Source of the DNA: Actinomadura terrae | GTDB taxonomy: Bacteria; Actinomycetota; Actinomycetes; Streptosporangiales; Streptosporangiaceae | Direction: 5' to 3' | Assembly: GCF_022751215.1 (NCBI RefSeq) | Contig: NZ_JAICDG010000010.1 | Location: forward strand, 62,001-126,000 | DNA: 64,000 bases | The notes under the pieces: model-generated | Database searches by the model: none | What the model was told of the DNA's origin: nothing | The model's input: only the letters and a program-made list of their open reading frames with translations | Translations under genes and position numbers: made by a program | Shown here: positions 1 to 7,041 of the stretch, in pieces | Layout of the letters: each line of letters starts with the position of its first letter | How positions within the stretch are numbered: the stretch's first letter is position 1

Positions 1-208
1 TGCGCAGCGGCTCCAGCAGCTCGAAGGAGCGGGCCAGCCGCCACATCGTCGTTGACTCCCCGCCGGGCAGGACGATGCCGTCCACCCGTTCCAGCTCGTC
101 GGGGCGGCGGACGTCCAGCGTCCGCGCCCCGGCGGCCTCCAGCGCGCGGGCGTGCTCGCGCACGTCTCCTTGCAGGGCGAGGACACCGATCGTCGGCACA
201 GCAGTCAC
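1..208 (-). CDS. pdxT: Pyridoxal 5'-phosphate synthase glutaminase subunit PdxT (partial, C-terminus outside window)
   Basis: Only the first 69 residues are in the window. They read VTAVPTIGVLALQGDVREH at the N-terminus and LPGGESTTM near residue 50, both hallmarks of the PdxT/SNO glutamine amidotransferase; the nucleophile Cys and the His/Glu pair lie beyond the left edge. PdxT hydrolyses glutamine and passes ammonia to PdxS for de novo vitamin B6 synthesis. The GTG start at 208 is chosen because GGAAGG lies about 8 nt upstream. A -10-like TAATGT (rc of 246-251) in the 101-bp gap hints at its own promoter, with no convincing -35. pdxS lies upstream on the same strand, with one gene between. 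Confidence 0.93.
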   Translation of the reverse strand, partial: MTAVPTIGVLALQGDVREHARALEAAGARTLDVRRPDELERVDGIVLPGGESTTMWRLARSFELLEPLR

Positions 209-309
209 GTAGGAACCTTCCGGAGGTGCTCGGGGGGTGTGACCAACATTAGACGTCCCGTACAACGTTCCAGGGCCTGCGGGATCTTCCCGGGCATGGA
301 ATGGACGGG

Positions 310-924
310 TCAGGCGTGTTTGAACCGGCGGAGCGGGAGCTCCAGCGGGAGGAAGCCGTCCTGGCCCCGGCTGGCGATGCCGCGCCCGAACATGTGGGCC
401 TCGGCGAGCGCCAGGCCGAACTCCTCGGGGTCGAACGGCAGCGGCACGTCGGCGGCGCCCGCGTCGATGGCGCTCCAGAAGGGCCGCTCGGCGGGCAGCC
501 GGTCGCCCTGGTCGACGACGACGCCGTCCTCGGCGGTCACGAAGACCTCGCGGAGCAGCGCGCCGGACTCGTACCAGCGGAACCAGCAGCCGTGGATCAC
601 GGTGTGCAGGACGAGGACGCCGCAGCGCGAGCCCGGCAGCGCGGCGGCGGCGGTGTCGGCGATCCGGCGGGCGTCGTCGTCGAGGCTGAACAGCCGCCGG
701 TCGCACAGCAGCAGCGCCCGCTCGAACGCGCCGACGAACAGCTCGTCCTCGTAGGGCCAGAGCGCGAAGTCCAGGACCGTGTCACCGGTCTCGGTGAGGG
801 TGGCCGCCGGGTAGAGACCGCGCGCGATCTCCGCCGCGGCGCCCGGATCGGGCACGAGGCCCGGCCGGAACACATCGGTGGGTTCACCCGCGCTCGCGCA
901 TGCCAGCGCGACCGACCAAGCCAT
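310..924 (-). CDS. DUF6928-like hypothetical protein between pdxS and pdxT
   Basis: 204 residues, no signal peptide or clear membrane helix. The N-terminal strand (MAWSVALACASAG), the central LLCDRRLF and LHTVIHGCWFRWYESG segments and the LPFDPEEFG block resemble the DUF6928 proteins of actinomycetes, recognised from memory and not confirmed by a search. Function is unknown. The ATG is preceded by GGGAGGGG at ideal distance. It sits between the two PLP synthase subunits on the same strand and may be cotranscribed with them, but nothing in the protein suggests a PLP role. Confidence 0.7.
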   Translation of the reverse strand: MAWSVALACASAGEPTDVFRPGLVPDPGAAAEIARGLYPAATLTETGDTVLDFALWPYEDELFVGAFERALLLCDRRLFSLDDDARRIADTAAAALPGSRCGVLVLHTVIHGCWFRWYESGALLREVFVTAEDGVVVDQGDRLPAERPFWSAIDAGAADVPLPFDPEEFGLALAEAHMFGRGIASRGQDGFLPLELPLRRFKHA

Positions 925-1120
925 GCTCCGCCCCTCCCGCGGCCGGGGACCGCCCGGGAGGCCTCGCGCCTCCCCGCCAGCCGCGCGGCCAGCGTAATCC
1001 CTCGACCTGCGGGTTGTGGAGGGGGGTCCCCCGGTTGCCGCCCGGCCGCCCGCCCGTGCCGGACGGCTCGGGCGGCGGCCGGGCGCCGGAGATCACCGGC
1101 CGTGGATCACCGGGGAAGGG

Positions 1121-2044
1121 TCACCAGCCGCGGCCGGCGAACTTCTGGTCCTCGCCGAGGGAGGCGGCGCTGATGCCGACCATGGCCTCGCCGAGCCCGC
1201 GCGAGACCTTGGCGATCACCTCGGGGTCGTCGTGGAAGGTGGTGGCCTTCACGATGGCCTCGGCGCGCTGGGCGGGGTTGCCGGACTTGAAGATGCCCGA
1301 GCCGACGAACACGCCCTCGGCGCCGAGCTGCATCATCATCGCGGCGTCAGCGGGGGTGGCGATGCCGCCCGCGGTGAACAGCACGACGGGCAGCTTGCCG
1401 GCCCGCGCGACCTCCTTGACCAGCTCGTAGGGCGCCTGGAGCTCCTTGGCGGCCACGTACAGCTCGTCGTCGGCGAGCGACCCGAGCCGGCTGATCTCGC
1501 GCCGGATCTGGCGCATGTGGGTGGTGGCGTTGGAGACGTCGCCGGTGCCGGCCTCGCCCTTGGAGCGGATCATCGCCGCGCCCTCGGTGATGCGGCGCAG
1601 CGCCTCGCCGAGGTTGGTGGCGCCGCACACGAACGGGACGGTGAACGCCCACTTGTCGATGTGGTTGTCGTAGTCGGCGGGGGTGAGCACCTCGGACTCG
1701 TCGACGTAGTCGACGCCGAGCGCCTGGAGCACGCGGGCCTCGACGAAGTGGCCGATGCGCGCCTTGGCCATCACGGGGATCGACACCGCCGAGATGATCC
1801 CGTCGATCATGTCGGGGTCGCTCATCCGGGAGATGCCGCCCTCGGCGCGGATGTCGGCGGGAACCCGCTCCAGGGCCATGACGGCCACCGCGCCCGCGTC
1901 CTCGGCGATCTTCGCCTGGTCGGGCGTGACGACGTCCATGATCACGCCGCCCTTGAGCATCTCCGCCATGCCGCGCTTGACGCGGGCGGTCCCGGTCTCG
2001 GGCGCGGCGTTCTCGGGGGCGGGACTGGAAGTGGACACGGGCAT
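1121..2044 (-). CDS. pdxS: Pyridoxal 5'-phosphate synthase lyase subunit PdxS
   Basis: 307 residues, full length for the PdxS/SNZ (beta/alpha)8 barrel that condenses ribose 5-phosphate, glyceraldehyde 3-phosphate and PdxT-derived ammonia into PLP. Highly conserved blocks are visible: KRGMAEMLKGGVIMDVV near residue 23, the PVMAKARIGHFVEARVLQ segment with its catalytic lysine, DESEVLTPAD, and GEAGTGDV with the second lysine just before (MIRSKGEAG). The C-terminal FVGSGIFKS phosphate-binding loop is present. The ATG at 2044 directly abuts GAGGA; the GTG two codons later (2038) has better Shine-Dalgarno spacing and may be the true start. Confidence 0.97.
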   Translation of the reverse strand: MPVSTSSPAPENAAPETGTARVKRGMAEMLKGGVIMDVVTPDQAKIAEDAGAVAVMALERVPADIRAEGGISRMSDPDMIDGIISAVSIPVMAKARIGHFVEARVLQALGVDYVDESEVLTPADYDNHIDKWAFTVPFVCGATNLGEALRRITEGAAMIRSKGEAGTGDVSNATTHMRQIRREISRLGSLADDELYVAAKELQAPYELVKEVARAGKLPVVLFTAGGIATPADAAMMMQLGAEGVFVGSGIFKSGNPAQRAEAIVKATTFHDDPEVIAKVSRGLGEAMVGISAASLGEDQKFAGRGW

Positions 2045-2174
2045 TCCTCATCTCGGCGGAAGACAGGTCACTTCCAAGATATCGCCTGCTAGCGGGACTT
2101 TTCGACCGGGCAGAGTGTCATCGGGCCGGTGTTTTGGCTTACGAAGTGACCGCAGAACACCCTACAACCACTGG

Positions 2175-2195
2175 TCCGTAAGGATTCGTTACGGA
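2175..2195 (-). other. Inverted repeat over the stop codon of the DUF3048 gene
   Basis: A perfect 7-bp inverted repeat (TCCGTAA / TTACGGA, loop 2182-2188) includes the stop codon of the DUF3048 gene. It could be a weak terminator or an mRNA-end hairpin before pdxS, but it is short, not GC-rich and has no U-tract. Confidence 0.35.
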
Positions 2196-3238
2196 ATGTG
2201 AGGCTTGCCGTCGTTGAGCAGGACGACCCAGACCTGGCCGCGCGCGAACGTCATCGGCCTGCCGTCGGGGGTGGTGTAGGTGGTGCCCTTGTCCTCGGCC
2301 GGCCGCGTCCACCTGGCCTCGTAGGACTTCCCGTCGCGCAGGACGAGCGCGCGTCCCGAGCCGGTGGTGCGGATCAGCGGCGTGTAGCTGCCCAGGAAGT
2401 CGTGGAAGCGAGACCGGGTCGTCTGGGCGTACTGGACGACGATCGTCCGGCCGCCGAGCTGCCCGCCCTCGGCGGCGAGGTCGGGCCGCCCGCCCCACGA
2501 CGCCAGCCAGCGCTTCTGCTTGGCCGACCAGGTGAACCCCATGGTCGTCGCCGGCCAGCGGGCGGTGAAGGAGGCGGTGGGCCTGCCGCCCTCGGGCGCC
2601 GGGCCGAAGCGGAACCCGATGTCGCGGGGCGGCTCGGCCTTAGGCGCCTGCTTCAGCAGGTTCCTCGGGTCGGCGTAGAGGTTGTACGGGATGGGCTTGG
2701 GCCCGGCGCGGAAGTAGGCGGAGCCCCCGTTGTCCTGGGAGATGTCGTAGACCGGCGCCTTGCGGATATAGGGCTTCATCTTGCTCTGGACGCCGCTGAA
2801 CGCGAACGCGGGGCGGCCGAACTGCGGGAGGATGTGCAGGTCGGAGATGCGGGCGCTGCGGACCGGTCCAACGCGGGCCGGCAGCCGGGACGAGTAGACC
2901 GCCATCAGCCGCGTCTCGCCGCCCTCGACCTGCTCGACGTAGACGAGGTCGGCGGAGGACACCCCCGACTGCGGCAGCGCGGGCCGGGTGTTCTCGATCT
3001 TGACGGCGAGGACGGGGTTGCGCAGGCCCGTCGCGCCGCCGGTGAACGGGTGCGTCGTCGGCGCGCCGGACCCGGAGGCGCCCGGGGCGCCGGGGGGACT
3101 CGCGCTCTGGCCGCCGTCCGAGCCGTCCGAGCACGCGGTCCCCGCGGCGCCGAGCAGCGCGAGCGCCGCGAGCCCCGTGGCCGTCCGCCCGCGTGTGGCG
3201 GTCCGGCCGCGGCGGGGTGTTTCCCACGCGTATCGCAC
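2189..3238 (-). CDS. DUF3048 (YerB-family) secreted lipoprotein
   Basis: 349 residues. An Arg-rich N-terminus, a hydrophobic stretch (about 21-33) and Cys36 followed by a Ser/Gly/Pro-rich linker suggest export with a weak lipobox (GTAC). The mature part carries the DUF3048 pattern: VLAVKIENT, LPQSGVSSADLVYVEQVEGGETR, VGPVRSAR and the C-terminal TYTTPDGRPMTFARGQVWV block. Related YerB proteins are cell-envelope lipoproteins of unknown activity. The GTG start has GGGAGG upstream. It lies between the PIM-lipid genes and pdxS on the same strand. Confidence 0.85.
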   Translation of the reverse strand: MRYAWETPRRGRTATRGRTATGLAALALLGAAGTACSDGSDGGQSASPPGAPGASGSGAPTTHPFTGGATGLRNPVLAVKIENTRPALPQSGVSSADLVYVEQVEGGETRLMAVYSSRLPARVGPVRSARISDLHILPQFGRPAFAFSGVQSKMKPYIRKAPVYDISQDNGGSAYFRAGPKPIPYNLYADPRNLLKQAPKAEPPRDIGFRFGPAPEGGRPTASFTARWPATTMGFTWSAKQKRWLASWGGRPDLAAEGGQLGGRTIVVQYAQTTRSRFHDFLGSYTPLIRTTGSGRALVLRDGKSYEARWTRPAEDKGTTYTTPDGRPMTFARGQVWVVLLNDGKPHIP

Positions 3239-3355
3239 GATATGGCCCTCCCTTGAGCGATCTGCCCGAGGGTAGCGAACCCATCCAGATCCGAACCCCC
3301 GGATGCGAACCCCGGCAGAGGCGGGGACCGCCGGAGAGGCCGGACGCGGAGCCCC

Positions 3356-3898
3356 TCAGATGCCCGGGGGGTCGTCGTCGATCTCGAAGAAGCCGGGCAG
3401 CGGCGCGCGCCCGTGCAGCGGGAGCACCCGGACGAGCAGCTTGCGGCGGGCGATGCGGGCCTGGGAGACGGCGTCGTTGTAGAACCGGCGGGCGTAGGCG
3501 ACCTTCGCGGCGGCCGAGGACAGCTCCTCCAGGACGGCCTTCCCGTCGCCGTCGGCCCGCGCGCCGAGCGTACTGGCGAACTCGGGCTGGTCGACGACCG
3601 CGCGCAGCGCGCGGGACAGGTCGCTCTCGGCGAACTCCCGGTTGTCGGCGTCGGCGGTGCGGGCCTCGTGCGCGGCGGTGGCGAGGACCAGGCTGGTCGC
3701 CGGGTCCAGCAGCCGGGACGCGGCCAGCTCCAGCGCGGCGGCGGCCCGGCGGACGAGCGCGGCGTCCAGCGCGGCGCGGGCGGTCTCGACGCGGACGTGC
3801 AGCCGGTCGAGCCGGGTGGCGCGCCACGAGACGTACACGGCGGCGAGGAAGACGACCGCGACCCAGAACAGGACGTCGATGATCCAGTCGTAGGACAT
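3356..3898 (-). CDS. LemA-like single-pass membrane protein
   Basis: 180 residues: one N-terminal transmembrane helix (about 5-25, WIIDVLFWVAVVFLAAVYV), then a long Ala/Arg/Leu-rich helical region. The C-terminal YARRFYNDAVSQ and PLPGFFEIDD match the usual LemA ending (ARR-YN-AV ... FFE). LemA proteins are membrane-anchored helical bundles of unclear role. It is the last gene after pimA, 8 bp away, so it is probably in the phosphatidylinositol-mannoside operon; mycobacteria have a NUDIX-type membrane protein at the equivalent place. Confidence 0.75.
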   Translation of the reverse strand: MSYDWIIDVLFWVAVVFLAAVYVSWRATRLDRLHVRVETARAALDAALVRRAAAALELAASRLLDPATSLVLATAAHEARTADADNREFAESDLSRALRAVVDQPEFASTLGARADGDGKAVLEELSSAAAKVAYARRFYNDAVSQARIARRKLLVRVLPLHGRAPLPGFFEIDDDPPGI

Positions 3899-3906
3899 CG
3901 GACCCC

Positions 3907-5079
3907 CTAGGCCCCGACGCCGGACTCGACGACGCCCTCGCTGCCGAGCGAGACCGTCTCGTACACGCGCACCACGTCCCGCGCCACCGACGACCAGTCG
4001 TAGGCGCGGACGGCGGCGCGCGCCTCGGCCGAGAGCTGCTTGCGCCGGGCCGGGTCGCCCAGGAGGTCGTCGGCGGCGGCCGCCAGGGCCTCGTGGTCGC
4101 CGACCGGGAACAGCACGCCCGCGCGGCCGCCGAGCAGCACCCGGTCGAACGCCTCGATGTCGCTCGCCACGATGGGCGCGCCCGCCGCCATCGCCTCGGC
4201 GAGCACGATCCCGAAGCTCTCGCCGCCGGTGTTGGGAGCGACGAACACGTCCACCGAGTGGTAGGCGCGGACCTTGTCCTCCTCGTCGACCATGCCGAGC
4301 ACGACGACCCGGTCGCGCAGCTCGGGCGAGACGCGGGACACGACGTCGTCGGCGTCGCCGGGGCCGGCGAGCAGCAGCCGCAGCCCGGGACGCCGGCGGC
4401 CGAGCAGCTCGAAGGCGCGCAGCAGCACCTGGAGGCCCTTGCGGGGCTCGTCCATGCGGCCGAGGAACCCGAGGGCGCCGCCGTCCCCGTCGCCGGCGCC
4501 GCCGCGGGGGCCGTCGCCGCGTCCGGGCCAGCCGGGCAGCGGCTCGCCCATCGCGAACCGCTCGGTCGCGACGCCGTTCGGGATCAGCACGGCGTCGCCG
4601 CCGAGGTGCTCGACGAGCGTGGTGCGGGCGGCCTCCGACACCGCGATCCGCCCGGTGATCTTCTCCAGCGCGCTCTGCAGGATCGGCGCGGTCACCGACA
4701 CCACGCGGGACTTCTCGTAGGACGCGTGGAAGGTGCCGACGATCGGCCCGTCGGCCGCCCAGCAGGCCAGCAGCCCGAGCGAGGGCGCGGCGGGCTCGTG
4801 CACGTGCAGGACGTCGAAGCGCCCCTCGTTGATCCAGCGCCGCACCCGGGCCGCCGACAGGAACCCGAACGCCAGCCGGGCCACCGAGCCGTTGTAGGGG
4901 ACGGGGACGGCGCGTCCGGCCGAGACCACGTAGGGCGGCGGCTCGGCGTCGTCGTCGGCGGGCGCGATCACCGACACCCGGTGGCCGAGGCCGATCAGCG
5001 TCTCGGCGAGGTCGGCGATGTGCCGCTGGACGCCGCCCGGGACGTTCCAGGTGTACGGGCAGACGATGCCGACCCTCAC
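3907..5079 (-). CDS. pimA: Phosphatidyl-myo-inositol alpha-mannosyltransferase PimA
   Basis: 390 residues, GT4 family, GT-B fold. PimA transfers the first mannose from GDP-mannose to the 2-OH of phosphatidylinositol on the inner face of the membrane. Visible features are the N-terminal RVGIVCPYTWNVPGGVQ acceptor loop, VLHVHEPAAPSLGLLA, FLGRMDEPRKGL (donor phosphate binding) and NTGGESFGIVLAEAMAAG with the conserved E-x7-E sugar-nucleotide motif. A Gly/Asp-rich insertion near residue 205 (PGRGDGPRGGAGDGDGG) is unusual. The GTG start overlaps the patA stop (GTGA), implying translational coupling. Confidence 0.95.
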   Translation of the reverse strand: MRVGIVCPYTWNVPGGVQRHIADLAETLIGLGHRVSVIAPADDDAEPPPYVVSAGRAVPVPYNGSVARLAFGFLSAARVRRWINEGRFDVLHVHEPAAPSLGLLACWAADGPIVGTFHASYEKSRVVSVTAPILQSALEKITGRIAVSEAARTTLVEHLGGDAVLIPNGVATERFAMGEPLPGWPGRGDGPRGGAGDGDGGALGFLGRMDEPRKGLQVLLRAFELLGRRRPGLRLLLAGPGDADDVVSRVSPELRDRVVVLGMVDEEDKVRAYHSVDVFVAPNTGGESFGIVLAEAMAAGAPIVASDIEAFDRVLLGGRAGVLFPVGDHEALAAAADDLLGDPARRKQLSAEARAAVRAYDWSSVARDVVRVYETVSLGSEGVVESGVGA

Positions 5080-6002
5080 CGGCGTGCCTCCGCGAGGTCG
5101 TCCACCCAGACCTTCTGGAGCATGTGCCAGTCCTCCGGGTGGGCGGCGATGCCCTCCTGGAAGACGCGCGCCGTCTCCTGCGTCATGGCCTGGATCTTCT
5201 CCTGCCGGGAGCCCTCCCCGGGGACGGGGACCTCCTCGTGAACCCGCGCCGCCCAGTACTTCCCCTCGTACCAGAGTGTCACGGGGATCAGCGCGGCGCC
5301 CGTCTGGAGGGCCAGCGCGGCGGCCACGGCGGGCATCCGGGCGGTGGCGCCGAAGAACTCGACGTCCACGCCGGTGGCGGTGAGGTCGCGGTCGACGACC
5401 AGGCACACCGGGCGCCCGGCGCGCAGCCGCTGCGCCATCCGCCCGAACGCGGACGCGCCCTTGTGGGCCAGCACCTCCATGCCGAGGCCCTCCCGGAACT
5501 CCACGAACCGGTCGTAGAGCGACTCCGGCTTCAACCGCTCGGCGACGGTGGTGAACGGGTGGCCGTTGTGGACGAGCCACGCCCCGGCGTGCTCGTAGTT
5601 GCCCATGTGCGGCAGCGCCAGCACGACGCCGCGGCCCGCGTCGAGGTTGCTGAAGATCTTCTTCTCGCCGGTGACGCGCATGCCGCCGACGATCCGCTCC
5701 CGGTCGTACTCGGGGAGCCGGAACACCTCCAGCCAGTAGCGGAAGTAGGAGCGCAGCACCTTCTTGCTGAGGACGCGGATCTCGTCGTCCACGGCGTCCT
5801 TGCCGAGGACGCGGCACAGGTTCCGTTCGAGCTGGCGCACCCCGGACCCGTGGCGCTGCCAGGTGCGGTCGGCCAGCGCGGCGAACACCAGCCGCGCGGC
5901 GCGCTCGGGCGTCTTGCGGACGACCGTCCAGCCGAGCGCGTACGCGGCGTCCATGACCTCGTCGCGGACCGAGGCCGGGGCGGCGCCGCGCGGCCGGGTC
6001 AC
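5076..6002 (-). CDS. patA: Phosphatidylinositol mannoside acyltransferase (PatA, LpxL/HtrB family)
   Basis: 308 residues of the lysophospholipid/lipid A acyltransferase family. PatA acylates the mannose of PIM1/PIM2 at the membrane. The catalytic H-x4-E motif is HMGNYE near residue 135, followed by KGASAFGRMAQRLRAGRPVCLVVDRDLT, typical of the family. The GTG start overlaps the pgsA stop codon (GTGA) and its own stop overlaps the pimA start, so the three proteins are translationally coupled. The open frame continues upstream through pgsA, but that part is a shadow frame. Confidence 0.93.
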   Translation of the reverse strand: MTRPRGAAPASVRDEVMDAAYALGWTVVRKTPERAARLVFAALADRTWQRHGSGVRQLERNLCRVLGKDAVDDEIRVLSKKVLRSYFRYWLEVFRLPEYDRERIVGGMRVTGEKKIFSNLDAGRGVVLALPHMGNYEHAGAWLVHNGHPFTTVAERLKPESLYDRFVEFREGLGMEVLAHKGASAFGRMAQRLRAGRPVCLVVDRDLTATGVDVEFFGATARMPAVAAALALQTGAALIPVTLWYEGKYWAARVHEEVPVPGEGSRQEKIQAMTQETARVFQEGIAAHPEDWHMLQKVWVDDLAEARR

Positions 6003-6676
6003 GGCCTTCGCTCCGCTTTGGGCCTGGCGGGTTCGGACGGGCGGCCCGGCGCGGGCTCCGACGCCGGCTGGGGCGCGGGGTCGGCCTTCGCCTGCGCGTA
6101 CACGGTCGCGAACCGCTGCCCGACCGTGACCGTGCTGAGCGCGGCGAGCGCCCACAGCGCCAGCGCCAGGATGTAGGGGACGCCAAGCCCGTCGAACCCG
6201 GCGGCCACCAGCGCGACGATCAGCCGTTCCGCGCGTTCCGCGATCCCCACGTTGCAGGTGTACCCGAGCCCCTCGGCGCGGGCCCTGGCGTAGGACACCA
6301 CGACCCCGGCCACCAGGCAGTACAGGGCGACGCCGGCGAGCACCTCCCGGCCGTCCCGGTACAGGCCGATCATCAGGCCGGCGAAGATCGCGGCGTCGGC
6401 GACCCGGTCCATCGTGGAGTCCAGGAACGCGCCGAACTTGGAGATCTTGCCGGTGACGCGGGCGACGGCGCCGTCCAGCATGTCGAACAGCACGAACGCG
6501 GTGATGACCATCGTGCCCCAGAAGAACTCCCCGCGCGGGAACAGGCCGAGAGCGCCCGCGGAGACGCCGACGGTCCCGATCACGGTGATGGCGTTGGGCG
6601 AGACCCCGGTCCGCGCGACCGCCCCTCCGATGGGGGTCAGCACGCGCCCCAGCGCGGGCCTGATTCTGTTGAGCAT
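5999..6676 (-). CDS. pgsA: Phosphatidylinositol phosphate synthase (CDP-alcohol phosphatidyltransferase PgsA)
   Basis: 225 residues from the ATG at 6676 (MLNRIRP). It carries the complete CDP-alcohol phosphatidyltransferase signature, DG-x2-AR-x8-G-x3-D-x3-D, as DGAVARVTGKISKFGAFLD followed by STMD. Five to six hydrophobic helices follow. The enzyme joins CDP-diacylglycerol and inositol phosphate to give PI-phosphate, precursor of PI and the PIMs. The C-terminal tail is Pro/Ala/Lys-rich. The frame extends 27 codons upstream, but that stretch is low-complexity Arg/Pro/Gly and is unlikely to be coding. First gene of the pgsA-patA-pimA-lemA-like operon. Confidence 0.93.
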   Translation of the reverse strand: MLNRIRPALGRVLTPIGGAVARTGVSPNAITVIGTVGVSAGALGLFPRGEFFWGTMVITAFVLFDMLDGAVARVTGKISKFGAFLDSTMDRVADAAIFAGLMIGLYRDGREVLAGVALYCLVAGVVVSYARARAEGLGYTCNVGIAERAERLIVALVAAGFDGLGVPYILALALWALAALSTVTVGQRFATVYAQAKADPAPQPASEPAPGRPSEPARPKAERRP

Positions 6677-7041
6677 CGCCGTCCGTTCTCGTGGTTGTGG
6701 GGCCGAGGGGCGGCGGGGGGCGCCCCGGGGGCGCCGCGGGCCGCGCGGCGCGCCCAATCGTAGTGCGCGAACCGGCCCCCGATGGCCGGACCGGGATCAG
6801 CCCCAGGTCAGGCGAGGGCGCGGCGCGCCGGTCCGGAGCGCGGCGGAGAGATGACGGATGTTTGGCGTTCACCCCTTGTGATCCTGGCCGTCACGGGAAA
6901 AGGTGTTGACACGGGTGTGACGTCGGTCACGCACGTTGGACGAGGTCGGACGCCGCACTCGGACGTCAGGGCCGGGCCCGCCGGGCCGTGGCCCCAGCCG
7001 CACGCGGGCCTCCGCGGCGAGGCCCGTCCGAGGAGGTAGTC
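6677..7041. promoter_or_regulatory. 365-bp divergent intergenic region between pgsA and the EF-G-like gene
   Basis: No convincing gene. A consensus -35 TTGACA is at 6906-6911 on the plus strand, but the -10 position (around 6929) is poor (ACGCAC). It is followed by GTGAC-4 nt-GTCAC, an inverted repeat at about 6917-6930 that may be an operator or an activator site. The strong ribosome binding site AGGAGGT at 7031-7037 serves the downstream gene. On the pgsA side the first 100 bp are a G/C-rich tract without a recognisable promoter. Confidence 0.45.

Noticed and set aside
1010..1050. GGGGGGTCCCCC tract upstream of the DUF6928 gene as a fourth copy of the dispersed G-rich repeat
   Set aside because: Only the G-run/C-run palindrome is shared; GTTCCGGG and the downstream GACAGAG are missing.
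5999..6872. Longer N-terminal extensions of pgsA and patA open frames
   Set aside because: Upstream parts are low-complexity Arg/Pro/Gly shadow sequence, and the overlapping stop/start junctions and conserved family starts fix the shorter versions.
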